Part shown: positions 1 to 8,370 of the stretch, piece by piece
How positions within the stretch are numbered: position 1 is the stretch's first letter
Layout of the letters: each line of letters opens with the position of its first letter
NCBI GenBank assembly: GCA_900553815.1
Contig: USEY01000034.1
Coordinates: 1-37,696, forward strand
Length of the DNA: 37,696 nt
Source of the DNA: an uncultured Bacteroides sp.
Lineage (GTDB): Bacteria > Bacteroidota > Bacteroidia > Bacteroidales > Bacteroidaceae
Direction: 5' to 3'
The notes under the pieces: model-generated
Databases searched by the model: none
The model's input: the letters and a program-made list of their open reading frames with translations, nothing else
What the model was told of the DNA's origin: nothing
Program-made: the position numbers and the translations under genes

Positions 1-69
1 CGCACGTACAGTTCTTAATGGGGAAAGCGGCAGCAATGCCGCTGACCTACATAACTAATAGGAAACGCG

Positions 70-969
70 ATGGGCAAAATATTGAAAGTAAGTAACGTCA
101 ATGACTATGGCAGTTACCTGGGATGTACTAGCCGGCATCCTCTGGTTTGTGTCATTGATTATGCCGAGGTGTCGCCTATACGCCATAGTCTGAACAATTA
201 CAGTGTGTATGGGCTGTTTCTTCGTGATGATACCGATGTGGACTTGGATTATGGGTGTGGTAAATATGATTACAACAAAGGTACGCTACTTTGTGTGGCT
301 CCCGGGCAAATAGGAGGTAAGGAGGACAATGGTGAACGGGTGGCAATAACAGGATGGGCACTTCTTTTTCATCCCGACCTGCTGCATGGATTTCCGCTAG
401 AAAGGCATATCAAGGAGTATTCTTTTTTTGATTATCGGGTGAATGAAGCCTTGCACATGACCGATGAAGAACACGATATCTTTGTTTTACTGATGCGTCA
501 GATACGAGAAGAAGTGGGTAAGAAACAGGATGAGCTTCAGAACGCCATTCTTGTGAATTATATTGAATTGGCTCTCAACTTCTGTCAGCGTTTCTACAAT
601 CGCCAGTTCGTTACCCGTAAGGTTGAGAATTCCGACATTCTGGTTCGCTTTGACCGCTTGCTTCGAGATTATTTTGAGGATGAGCTCCAATTAACCCTTG
701 GTTTGCCTACCGTACAGTATTGTGCGGACAAGCTGTGCATGTCGCCTAACTATTTTGGCGATGTCGTCAAAAAAACTACGGGTGGAAGTGCCAGTAGTCA
801 CATTCGACGTTTTGTTACTCAGCTTGCCAAGAACATGCTTGCTGCCGGAGAAAATGTGTCGCAGGTGTCAGACCACCTAGGTTTTGAATATTCTCAGCAT
901 TTCAGCAGGATGTTCAAAAAACAAGAGGGAATTACTCCGTCGGAGTATTGTCAGAGGTTACGGACCTGA
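70..969 (+). CDS. AraC-family transcriptional regulator
   Basis: A 299-residue protein with a C-terminal AraC-type double helix-turn-helix at about residues 195-298. The second helix region reads VSQVSDHLGFEYSQHFSRMF, followed by the usual GITPSEYCQ ending. The N-terminal part looks like the cupin-like effector or dimerisation domain of this class, with a GWALLFHPDLL stretch near residues 95-105. It probably acts as a cytoplasmic activator. It is convergent with an aldo/keto reductase 99 bases away, a common pairing that suggests but does not prove that the reductase is a target. No strong ribosome binding site precedes the ATG, which is usual in Bacteroidales. The effector is unknown. Confidence 0.9.
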   Translation: MGKILKVSNVNDYGSYLGCTSRHPLVCVIDYAEVSPIRHSLNNYSVYGLFLRDDTDVDLDYGCGKYDYNKGTLLCVAPGQIGGKEDNGERVAITGWALLFHPDLLHGFPLERHIKEYSFFDYRVNEALHMTDEEHDIFVLLMRQIREEVGKKQDELQNAILVNYIELALNFCQRFYNRQFVTRKVENSDILVRFDRLLRDYFEDELQLTLGLPTVQYCADKLCMSPNYFGDVVKKTTGGSASSHIRRFVTQLAKNMLAAGENVSQVSDHLGFEYSQHFSRMFKKQEGITPSEYCQRLRT

Positions 970-1067
970 TGGACACATTATTCTTGCCAACATATAGGTT
1001 GTGGAGATATGAAAGGCGACAAGATTAATCATTAAAAACTCTTTTGCAGGTAATGTTTGGGAAGATT

Positions 1068-1934
1068 TTATAGACTTGTCAATACTGGATTCTCCAGATA
1101 ATTGAAAAGCCTATGAACTTCGCTTGGCTTACGTGGGTCGAGCATCAGCGGATGTGCAAGATCAAGTGTGGCAATTTGGTGCATATTTTCTGCTGATAGT
1201 TCAAAATTCCAAATGGCAAGGTTCTCTTCCATACGATTACGGTGGACAGATTTCGGAATGATGCCTACACCCCGTTGCACATTCCATCTGAGGATGATTT
1301 GTGCCACCGATTTACCATGTTCTGCCGCAATACCTTTCAACACTGGGTTAGTAAACATGCCATTCATTCCTTCTGCAAAAGGAGCCCATGCTTGAGGAGT
1401 GATATTGTATTCGCGTAAGACAGTCAATTCTTCCTCTCTTTGATAGAAAGGGTGAAGTTCAAGTTGATTGACCATCGGTCTGATTTCAGCAGTATAGCAG
1501 AGGTCTATGATGCGGTCGCTCTGGAAGTTGCTTACACCAATGGCACGGATGCGTTTTTCCTTATAGAGCTCTTCCATTGCTCGCCATGCACCATAGTAGT
1601 CACCGAAAGGCATGTGAATGAGGTATAAATCTAGATAATCAAAGCCAAGATTGTCGAGCGTCTTGTAGAAAGCTTTTTTCGTCTGCTCATATCCCGTTTC
1701 GTTGATGAAAACTTTTGAAGTAACGAAAAAATCCTCGCGGGGGAGTCCTGACTTGTGGATGGCTGCACCCACTGCTTCCTCATTTTTATAGGAAGAGGCA
1801 GTGTCAATAAGGCGGTATCCCGTAGCAATCGCTTCCGATACAGCCAGTTCGCATATCTTGAGGTCTGATATCTGGAATACGCCGAATCCTTCTTGCGGCA
1901 TTTCTACTCCATTGCTTAATTTAATAGTTTGCAT
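1068..1934 (-). CDS. Aldo/keto reductase (2,5-diketo-gluconate reductase-like)
   Basis: A 288-residue single-domain NADPH-dependent aldo/keto reductase with a TIM-barrel fold, probably cytosolic (no signal peptide). The family catalytic set can be read in order: Asp and Tyr in LIDTASSYKNEEAVG, Lys in VTSKVF, and His in LYLIHMPFGDY. The cofactor region shows GVSNFQSD and IIPKSVHRNRMEENL. Length is normal for the AKR5-like bacterial group, which reduces small carbonyls or sugar-derived ketones. The substrate cannot be read from sequence. The neighbouring AraC gene is the likely regulator. Confidence 0.93.
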   Translation of the reverse strand: MQTIKLSNGVEMPQEGFGVFQISDLKICELAVSEAIATGYRLIDTASSYKNEEAVGAAIHKSGLPREDFFVTSKVFINETGYEQTKKAFYKTLDNLGFDYLDLYLIHMPFGDYYGAWRAMEELYKEKRIRAIGVSNFQSDRIIDLCYTAEIRPMVNQLELHPFYQREEELTVLREYNITPQAWAPFAEGMNGMFTNPVLKGIAAEHGKSVAQIILRWNVQRGVGIIPKSVHRNRMEENLAIWNFELSAENMHQIATLDLAHPLMLDPRKPSEVHRLFNYLENPVLTSL

Positions 1935-2461
1935 AATCTTTATTTCTATTTTATATTCTTGATTTTCTTGTGTATAAGTTGCTTATCTATCTTGTGAATT
2001 TTCATATTCTTGGTCATGTCAGTTCCGTTGCAATACAGTTTGGATATTATATATCTTTTATGTCGGCTATATTCAAATGCCAGTAGATGTGAGGTGTGGA
2101 ATAAGCTCTTTTTGTCCGTAAAAGACTGTAAATGTTTTTATGACATAGAGTATTCCTATTTTTATATACGCGGCTCTTTCATCAAAGAGGCAAGTTTCAA
2201 ATTAGTTTCAAGGCATGAAACCATTAGTTTCAGCGGATGAAACCGTTAGTTTCAACGGATGAAACCACCAGTTTCAAGGCATGAAACTAAAATGTACTGA
2301 CGAGGTTATCAATTAAAGCAGGCTTGTCTCTTTGTTTTGCTAACCCTGTCTCAAATGGTCCGATACAATTCTCCTTAATTTGAAATGACCGTGTTATGAT
2401 ATATTTATTAGGCCTTTTGAATAGCTCTGTTATTGGGAGGAAGGAATTTTGAATATACCTG
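1935..2461. other. 527-bp intergenic region containing a hairpin array
   Basis: Low-GC spacer between the two aldo/keto reductase genes, both read on the minus strand. Apart from the four-unit array at 2205-2287 I see no convincing gene. The plus-strand open frame at 2010-2240 runs through the array and has no recognisable content. Confidence 0.6.
2205..2287. repeat. Tandem array of four 22-bp hairpin units
   Basis: Four copies of GTTTCA-N5-TGAAAC begin at 2205, 2227, 2249 and 2271, exactly 22 bases apart. Each 17-base core is a dyad with 6-bp arms. The 5-base loops are AGGCA, GCGGA, ACGGA and AGGCA. The 5-base spacers between cores are CATTA, CGTTA and CACCA. A partial copy (AGTTTCAAATTA) precedes the first unit. 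Arms are invariant while loops and spacers vary. There is no U-tract, so this is not a simple terminator. Function unknown. Confidence 0.9.
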
Positions 2462-3751
2462 TTATCTTCCCAACGTTTCCTTTACTCTCGTCAGCAACTT
2501 CGGGATATCCAAATGCTGCGGGCATTTTGCCAAACATTGACCGCAACCTACGCATGAGGATGCCGGGTCGCCACGTTGGACTGGTGACATTGAGATGGTG
2601 TAGTCAGCCATAGCCCGTTCCTTGTTTTGGTGCAGGATATAGTTATTATACACGTAGGCGAAGATATAGTCGATGGCTACATTATGCGGACAAGGAATGC
2701 ATTGGTAACAGCCAGTGCAATCGATGTGCCCTGGTGCATGACGATAGGCATAGATGGCTGCACCTAAAGCCGTGCGTTCGGCTGGGGTAAGCATATTCGG
2801 GCGAGCTTTGGCGGCATACTTCAGGTTATTCTCCACATCAGCCATGCTGCCCATACCGCTGACAGCCACGCTGACTTCGGGAATGTCCCATAAGTAATCC
2901 AATGCCCACTCTGTATCTGGCTTATGGATGCCCGTAGGGGCAAGTGCATCACGCATGGATTGTGGCAGGTTCGCAAGAAATCCTGTACGGACAGGTTTCA
3001 TCACCGCCAGTCCCATGCCGTTGGCTGCGGCATATTTCGGACCAAGCACACCTGCTTCATATTCATAATCCAGATAATTGTGTTGGATGAGGCAAAAGTC
3101 CCAAGCCGGTGTATATTCTACCACTTTTTTAAAGAGTTGCAGGCTGTCGTGGAAGGAAAAGCCCATGAAGCGTATCTTGCCTTGTGCTTTCAGGCGTTCC
3201 ATTTTTTCAATGAGTTTGTAAGGCAATACATAATCCTTCCATGCACGATGCATAATCATGTGGATGTGATAAAAGTCTATCACGTCCGTATCGATGGTTC
3301 GTCGTGACTGGTCGAAGAACTTTTCAAAGTCATCTGCGCTTTGCATTTCCCACCATGGCATTTTTGACGTTACATAAACACGGTCGCGCCAGCCCCCGGC
3401 AAGGGCTTTGCCCACCGCTTGTTCGCTTTCACCGCCAAGATAGACACGGCCCGTGTCAATGTAGTTTACGCCCCCTTCAATGGCACGGTGTACCATGGAT
3501 GTGGTTTGGTCGAAGTCTACGTGTCCATTTTTCATCGGCAGGCGCAACATCCCGAAGCCAAGTGCCGAAACCTTTACTCCAGTTTGTCCCATTGGGCGAT
3601 ATTGCATTTGTGGATTGTAATTGAGGATGTTTTTTGATAACTGTTCCTCTATCGCTCGCTTTTCTGCTTCCTGCGCAATGGCTTTCGGGCCGTTTAAGGC
3701 TCCTGCGGCTGCGGTAAGAAAGCCGCTTTTGATGAAATTACGTCTGTCCAT
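2462..3751 (-). CDS. Tat-exported aldo/keto reductase with C-terminal 4Fe-4S domain
   Basis: A 429-residue protein. Residues 1-27 form a twin-arginine signal (RRNFIKSG then a hydrophobic stretch), predicting export of a folded, cofactor-loaded protein. Residues about 50-340 are an aldo/keto reductase barrel with Asp and Tyr in YIDTGRVYLGG, Lys in VTSKMPWW and His in FYHIHMI. The C-terminus carries cysteine clusters typical of ferredoxin-type 4Fe-4S domains: CTGCYQCIPCP near residue 344 and CVGCGQCLAKCP near residue 401. This suggests an oxidoreductase that exchanges electrons with an iron-sulfur partner. It lies 12 bases downstream of the DUF6282 gene, so the two are probably co-transcribed. 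Substrate unknown. Confidence 0.92.
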   Translation of the reverse strand: MDRRNFIKSGFLTAAAGALNGPKAIAQEAEKRAIEEQLSKNILNYNPQMQYRPMGQTGVKVSALGFGMLRLPMKNGHVDFDQTTSMVHRAIEGGVNYIDTGRVYLGGESEQAVGKALAGGWRDRVYVTSKMPWWEMQSADDFEKFFDQSRRTIDTDVIDFYHIHMIMHRAWKDYVLPYKLIEKMERLKAQGKIRFMGFSFHDSLQLFKKVVEYTPAWDFCLIQHNYLDYEYEAGVLGPKYAAANGMGLAVMKPVRTGFLANLPQSMRDALAPTGIHKPDTEWALDYLWDIPEVSVAVSGMGSMADVENNLKYAAKARPNMLTPAERTALGAAIYAYRHAPGHIDCTGCYQCIPCPHNVAIDYIFAYVYNNYILHQNKERAMADYTISMSPVQRGDPASSCVGCGQCLAKCPQHLDIPKLLTRVKETLGR

Positions 3752-3763
3752 ATTCTTTCTTTT

Positions 3764-4771
3764 TTATCTGTCTAAACCTATCAGCCATGCTGGATTACTC
3801 CGAACGAGTAAGTTAATGTCTTTTTGAGATAGGCCGATGGCTTGCAGTTTTAAGATGCAATCCCTCATGCCTTCAATAGGGTGGGGCATTACCTTCTGTC
3901 CCAAATCTGTGGAGATGAAACTGCGTGTCGGGTCAATGCGGACAAACGAAGCAAATTCTTCAATGCTTTGCTGTTTGTATTGTGGCATTTTTGTTCCTTC
4001 TCCCCATAGGCAAGGCAGGTAGCAATATTCTATGTATGCACCAAGATCAATGCACTGTTTGATTTGGCTGTGTGTCATGGTCCATATATAGGAATTAGCA
4101 TGAGTGACAACGATACGTTTTACACCGATTTCATGCGCTTTGCGGACAAGTATCATGCTTTCTTCCGGCGAAGAATGTCCGGTTGCAAAAATAATGTCAG
4201 CTTCTGCACATATTTCCATTACTTTTATGACTTCCGGCAAGACTTGCCTGTTTTCGTCCAATACAGGGATACCTTTTCCCTTGTGTTTTTCATATCGATA
4301 CTGGTAAGCAGCGTCCAATGTCGGCATCCAGATGCAGCGACACAGCCCTCCACTTGTTTCAACTGCTTTTTGCGCAGCATACGCATTCACCTTGTCGCCG
4401 TGTACACGGTTCATGCAGAAACTGCCGAAACATACTGCATTGGGTAATGCCTGGCGTATGATATATGCCCGGTCGTGGCAACTGAAGTCGTTGGACTTGA
4501 ACATGACGGCTCTGTATCCTGCTGCCATTGCTTCGCGCATAAAAGAGTATTCATCCACTGAACGTGTCCGTGAATCCGGATGGCAATGTAGATGGATGTC
4601 GCACACATTTTTCAATATTCCGTCATCTACCAGCTTGGTATCATTCTTTTCTCTTCGCAACAGATTCATAGCCTGCCCCGATATAGTCGTGGAAGTGAGC
4701 AGAGCTCCAGTGGTCATAACGGAAGTCCTGATGAAGTCTCTTCTGTTTATTTTTTCATTTGTACTCATCAT
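3764..4771 (-). CDS. Tat-exported DUF6282 / amidohydrolase-like protein
   Basis: The frame extends upstream to a TTG at 4810, but a good -7 box (TATCTTTG, plus positions 4787-4794) lies inside that extension. I therefore start at the ATG at 4771 (4768 is the next ATG), giving 335 residues. The N-terminus is a Tat signal (NRRDFIRTS then hydrophobic). The mature part has metal-hydrolase features: DIHLHCHPD near the start, VMFKSNDFS, ATGHSSPEES, VTHANSY and a late STDLGQ, consistent with a metal-bound barrel of the amidohydrolase superfamily as in DUF6282. It is probably periplasmic, with unknown substrate, and forms an operon with the iron-sulfur aldo/keto reductase. Confidence 0.8.
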   Translation of the reverse strand: MMSTNEKINRRDFIRTSVMTTGALLTSTTISGQAMNLLRREKNDTKLVDDGILKNVCDIHLHCHPDSRTRSVDEYSFMREAMAAGYRAVMFKSNDFSCHDRAYIIRQALPNAVCFGSFCMNRVHGDKVNAYAAQKAVETSGGLCRCIWMPTLDAAYQYRYEKHKGKGIPVLDENRQVLPEVIKVMEICAEADIIFATGHSSPEESMILVRKAHEIGVKRIVVTHANSYIWTMTHSQIKQCIDLGAYIEYCYLPCLWGEGTKMPQYKQQSIEEFASFVRIDPTRSFISTDLGQKVMPHPIEGMRDCILKLQAIGLSQKDINLLVRSNPAWLIGLDR

Positions 4772-4786
4772 GCTTCTTTTTTGAAG

Positions 4787-4794
4787 CAAAGATA
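4787..4794 (-). promoter_or_regulatory. -7 promoter box for the Tat operon
   Basis: Read on the minus strand this is TATCTTTG, matching TAnnTTTG. It ends 15 bases before the ATG at 4771. No clear TTTG is present at the expected -33 distance. The rest of 4772-5090 holds a short possible gene remnant (4892-4966) and the terminator at 5029-5070. Confidence 0.55.
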
Positions 4795-5028
4795 CCAGTA
4801 CATTGTACAAAAAGGCGTAACGATACTACAGAAGATTGTGACACTTTTACTGATAATTAAAAGGAAACATGTAAACGATAGATTAGTGAGTTATCTTTGG
4901 GTTGGTTTCATTCTGGAAGACAATATGATTACAATAGGAAGTGCTACAAAGAAAGACTGGTTGTAAGACGTGTGGATTTTGTGATGTCCGGTTTAGGAAT
5001 TTTGTGGATTTCAAGTGTTTTCATACAA

Positions 5029-5070
5029 TAAAAAAGAGACGGTTCAGCTATCAATAGCGAACCGACTCTT
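5029..5070 (-). terminator. Terminator of the etf / acyl-CoA dehydrogenase operon
   Basis: A long interrupted stem: AAGAG (5034-5038), CGGTTC (5040-5045) and GCTA (5047-5050) pair with TAGC, GAACCG and CTCTT (5055-5070). On the minus strand the stem runs into a T-rich tract. It lies about 20 bases past the stop codon of the acyl-CoA dehydrogenase gene. Confidence 0.8.
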
Positions 5071-5090
5071 CAAGATTATGTTTCAAGTAA

Positions 5091-6797
5091 TTACTTGCGG
5101 TAGTTTTCCAGCTCCTCAGCCTTAAACTTGCGGATGAAGTTGAAGTGCTTCTCTACTTCAGACTCTGCATAGTTGACATAAACCTGTGCTGACTGTGCAA
5201 ACAGCTCGGGAGCTTTTGTGGCATCCTGAATGATGAGCTGCGACATGACGCAGTCCGCTGCCATTTCGTAGAGACGGCGCGCGGTGAAGTCGAGCAACTC
5301 CTGGTTCTGTGCTTCCTTTATGGCGGTGGTGCAGGCTTCCAGCTTGTTGGTCATCTCTTTTACACGGTCCATCAGCGGCTGCATGGCTTCGCTGCACGGA
5401 ATCTGTTCGTACTCGCGCAGGATAGAAGCATAAGTGCCGTTGGTCACGTAGCGGATGGCTGCTACAGTCTGCAACTGAGTAGTACCTTCGTAAATGCTGG
5501 TGATACGTGCGTCGCGGTAGATACGTTGGCAGGCATACTCCATCATGAAGCCTGAACCACCGTGAATCTGGATGCAGTCATAGGCATTCTGGTTGGCATA
5601 TTCAGAGTTCATACCCTTGGCCAGCGGAGTGAAGGCGTCGGCCATCTTGGCAAATCTCTTCTGTTCCTGACGTTCTTCGGGTGTCAGCTTGCGTTCATGG
5701 GCAATGTCGTCCAATGCCTTGTATACGTCAACGTAGCGAGAAGTCTGATAGAGCAGCGAACGGCCTGCGTCGAGCTTGGCTTTCATGGTAGCCAGCATGT
5801 CATAGACAGCCGGGAACTCGATGATGGCTTTGCCAAACTGCTTGCGGTCTTTGGCGTATGCCAGACCTTCGTCGTATGCTGCCTGACTCAAGCCTACAGA
5901 CTGTGCGGCAATTCCCAGACGGGCACCGTTCATCAGAGCCATAACGTATTTTATCAGACCCAGCTTGCGGTCGCCACAGAGTTCTGCTTTTGCATTCTTG
6001 TAGACGAGCTCACAGGTAGGAGAACCGTGAATACCCAGCTTGTTCTCAATGCGGCGAACGTCTACACCACCGTCGCGTTTGTCGTAGATGAACATGGACA
6101 GACCGCGGCCATCGTGTGTGCCTTCTTCTGAACGGGCCAATACGAGGTGCAGGTCAGCGTCACCGTTGGTGATGAAACGCTTCACACCGTTCAGACGCCA
6201 GCATTGGTTAGCTTCGTCGTAGGTAGCTTTCAGCATCACGCTCTGCAAGTCTGAACCAGCATCAGGCTCTGTCAGGTCCATGGACATGGTCTCACCGGCG
6301 CAGATACGTGGAATGAAACGGCTGTGCTGGTCTTCGTTACCGAATTCGTACAGTGTCTCGATACAGTCCTGCAGTGACCAGATGTTGCCAAAACCGGCAT
6401 CAGCCTGAGCCACAATCTCAGCACACATGGTGTAGGGAGTGATGGGGAAGTTCAAGCCACCGTAGCGGCGTGGCATGGTCATGCCGTTCAGGCCTGCCTT
6501 CACCATGGCGTCGAGGTTCTGCTTCGTACCGCTGGCATATTCCACACGGCCGTTGGCGCAGTGCGGACCTTCCTGGTCTACGCCTTCTGCGTTGGCGGCA
6601 ATCACTTCACCGGTAATCTCACCGGTGATTTCCAATACTTTGTCGTACGAGTCCATAGCGTCGGCATAGTCTTGCGGCGCATAGTCATACTCGTCCTTGT
6701 CTTTATAGTTGCGTTCTTTAAGTTCGCAAATGCGTTCCATCAACGGATTGTTCAGATGGAAGCGCAATTCCGGGTGTTCAGTATAAAAATTGGGCAT
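5091..6797 (-). CDS. Acyl-CoA dehydrogenase, long (568 aa) form
   Basis: An FAD-dependent acyl-CoA dehydrogenase, last gene of the etf operon, passing electrons to EtfAB. Family motifs are clear: MDLTEPDAGSDL (flavin and substrate loop, near residue 175), RKQFGKAIIEFPAV, and IYEGTTQLQ with the likely catalytic base Glu437. At 568 residues it exceeds the usual 380-residue enzymes. It has about 80 extra N-terminal residues and a C-terminal helical extension, as in the DmdC-like branch. The substrate is not evident. The adjacent etf genes fit a complete dehydrogenation module. Confidence 0.93.
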   Translation of the reverse strand: MPNFYTEHPELRFHLNNPLMERICELKERNYKDKDEYDYAPQDYADAMDSYDKVLEITGEITGEVIAANAEGVDQEGPHCANGRVEYASGTKQNLDAMVKAGLNGMTMPRRYGGLNFPITPYTMCAEIVAQADAGFGNIWSLQDCIETLYEFGNEDQHSRFIPRICAGETMSMDLTEPDAGSDLQSVMLKATYDEANQCWRLNGVKRFITNGDADLHLVLARSEEGTHDGRGLSMFIYDKRDGGVDVRRIENKLGIHGSPTCELVYKNAKAELCGDRKLGLIKYVMALMNGARLGIAAQSVGLSQAAYDEGLAYAKDRKQFGKAIIEFPAVYDMLATMKAKLDAGRSLLYQTSRYVDVYKALDDIAHERKLTPEERQEQKRFAKMADAFTPLAKGMNSEYANQNAYDCIQIHGGSGFMMEYACQRIYRDARITSIYEGTTQLQTVAAIRYVTNGTYASILREYEQIPCSEAMQPLMDRVKEMTNKLEACTTAIKEAQNQELLDFTARRLYEMAADCVMSQLIIQDATKAPELFAQSAQVYVNYAESEVEKHFNFIRKFKAEELENYRK

Positions 6798-6813
6798 AAC
6801 TTTTTACTTTTAG

Positions 6814-7320
6814 GAAGTTAGAGAAGTTAAAGAAGTTATCCATTCACTTCGTTCATGTAGAAGTTAAAGCCAAATGAGTAGCTTATGAATCTTCTATTAT
6901 ACCAGTAAACTTACTGTTTTGAACTGCCTTACAATAGGCATTCAGTAAGCGGCTGACATTCTCTATTCTTTCTGTCAATATTAAACTAATTTCTTCAGTA
7001 ATGTATTTCAGGTCTTTAGAAAGAAGTATATAGTATCTGCACTCTTCCAAACTGCCTTGTGCGACATTCATTAATCGAAGTTTATCTGATTTGCCGGTCT
7101 TTTTATATCCTTCAGCAATATTTGCGGCAATGGAAACCGCAGCACGTTGAAATTGTGACATTAATCCAAAGCGCTCATGGCTGGGGAAAGCATTGGTAAA
7201 TTTGTATACTAATAGTACAAATTCATGTGCTTTCTGCCACGTAATCAGATCTTTGAAACTCTGTGTCATAACATATCTATCGGCTTTAACTTCTGTAACT
7301 TCATTAACTTCTATAACTTC
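6814..7320. mobile_element. Inverted-repeat cassette carrying an S23-type gene
   Basis: The left arm (6814-6871) has three AAGTTA units, then TTATC, a short variable dyad and AGAAGTTAAAGCC. The right arm (7277-7320), reverse complemented, has three AAGTTA units and then AGAAGTTAAAGCCGATAG without the variable dyad. The only gene between the arms is the four-helix-bundle protein. Related arms without a gene occur at 8371-8521 and 21761-21917. No transposase is encoded, so mobility is inferred only from the repeated architecture. Confidence 0.55.
6883..7269 (-). CDS. Four-helix-bundle protein (23S rRNA IVP / S23 family)
   Basis: A 128-residue protein with the signatures of the S23/intervening-sequence family: ITWQKAHEFVLLVYKFTNAFP, FGLMSQFQRAAVSIAANIAEG, then AQGSLEECRYYILLSKDL. 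Family members form four-helix-bundle pentamers. Some are encoded in intervening sequences of 23S rRNA genes, and the related Avd proteins assist diversity-generating retroelements. No rRNA or reverse transcriptase is near this one. It lies between the acyl-CoA dehydrogenase and etfA genes, framed by inverted repeats, so it is an insertion in an otherwise metabolic operon. Role unknown; nucleic-acid binding is inferred from the family. Confidence 0.9.
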   Translation of the reverse strand: MTQSFKDLITWQKAHEFVLLVYKFTNAFPSHERFGLMSQFQRAAVSIAANIAEGYKKTGKSDKLRLMNVAQGSLEECRYYILLSKDLKYITEEISLILTERIENVSRLLNAYCKAVQNSKFTGIIEDS

Positions 7321-7330
7321 TGGACAAAGA

Positions 7331-8350
7331 TTACTTACTATTCTTCTTATAATACTTAATCATTTTCGGAATCACCTCTTCCACGGTTCCGTTGATTACA
7401 TAATCAGCAATGGTGTTGATAGGTGCATTCTCATCATTGTTGATAGAGATGATGATACCCGCATCCTGCATGCCGGCGATATGCTGGATCTGGCCGGAGA
7501 TACCGCAGGCAATGTAAAGTTTTGGGTGAACCGTTACACCTGTCTGGCCAATCTGACGGTCATGGTCGGCAAAGCCGGCGTCAACGGCAGCACGGCTGGC
7601 ACCTACCTCGGCGTGGAGTTCCTTGGCCAGTTCAAACAGCATGTCGAAACCTTCTTTCGAGCCCATGCCATAACCTCCAGCCACTACGATAGGAGCACCC
7701 TTCAGGTTGTGTTTGGCTTTTTCTACGTGGCGGTCGATAACCTTTACCACATAGTCTGTTTCGTGTACATACTTAGCTACGTCATGGCGGATTACCTCAC
7801 CCTGATAGTTCTCGTCAAGGATTTCCTTCTTCATCACACCTTCGCGGACGGTAGCCATCTGTGGGCGGTGTTCGGGGTTGACGATGGTAGCAACGATGTT
7901 ACCACCGAATGCAGGGCGAATCTGGTAGAGCAGATTTTCGTATGTTTTGCCAAGTTTCTTGTCCTCGTGGCTACCGATTTCTAGCTGAGTACAGTCGGCT
8001 GTCAAACCACTGGTCAGGGCAGAAGATACACGTGGACCCAGGTCACGGCCGATAACGGTAGCACCCATCAGGCAGATTTGAGGCTTCTCTTCCTTGAACA
8101 AGTTGACAAGGATAGAAGTATGGGGCAGGGAAGTATAAGGGAAGAGACCCGGGGCGTCGAACACATGTACGCGGTCTACACCGAAGGGCAATACTTGCTT
8201 TTCTACACCTTCAAGGCCGGTGCTTGCGCAGATGGCTTCCAACTGGCAGCCCAGCTCGTTGGCCAGCTTGCGGCCTTTGGTCAAAAGTTCGAGACTGACG
8301 TCGGCAACATGGCAGCCGTCCATCTCACAATATACAAATACGTTGTTCAT
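7331..8350 (-). CDS. etfA: Electron transfer flavoprotein, alpha subunit
   Basis: A 339-residue EtfA. The N-terminal half is the ETF domain (MNNVFVYCEMDGCHVADVSLE). The C-terminal half is the FAD-binding domain with GFADHDRQIGQTGVTVHPKL, YIACGISGQIQHIAGM and SINNDENAPI. It carries FAD and relays electrons from acyl-CoA dehydrogenases to a membrane acceptor. The gene follows etfB in the same direction, although the 183-base gap between them is filled by an inverted-repeat element. Length and motifs are normal for the family. Confidence 0.96.
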   Translation of the reverse strand: MNNVFVYCEMDGCHVADVSLELLTKGRKLANELGCQLEAICASTGLEGVEKQVLPFGVDRVHVFDAPGLFPYTSLPHTSILVNLFKEEKPQICLMGATVIGRDLGPRVSSALTSGLTADCTQLEIGSHEDKKLGKTYENLLYQIRPAFGGNIVATIVNPEHRPQMATVREGVMKKEILDENYQGEVIRHDVAKYVHETDYVVKVIDRHVEKAKHNLKGAPIVVAGGYGMGSKEGFDMLFELAKELHAEVGASRAAVDAGFADHDRQIGQTGVTVHPKLYIACGISGQIQHIAGMQDAGIIISINNDENAPINTIADYVINGTVEEVIPKMIKYYKKNSK

Positions 8351-8370
8351 AGTCTTTTATTCTGCTTTAA

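Noticed and set aside
26..43. Short dyad AGCGGC/GCCGCT before the AraC gene
   Set aside because: Only 6 bp, at the window edge, with no supporting context.
2010..2240. 76-residue plus-strand frame
   Set aside because: It runs into the hairpin array and shows no family pattern.
2205..2287. CRISPR array
   Set aside because: The unit is only 22 bp with 5-base spacers, and no cas genes are present.
2287..2469. Minus-strand frame open without a start codon, overlapping the end of the iron-sulfur reductase gene
   Set aside because: The stretch ending in DKPALIDNLVSTF looks protein-like, but it has no start, uses codons that are uncommon here and matches no family I recognise. It could be a decayed gene end; support is too weak to list.
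6814..7320. Diversity-generating retroelement, suggested by an Avd-like four-helix protein
   Set aside because: No reverse transcriptase and no template/variable repeat pair are present in the window.
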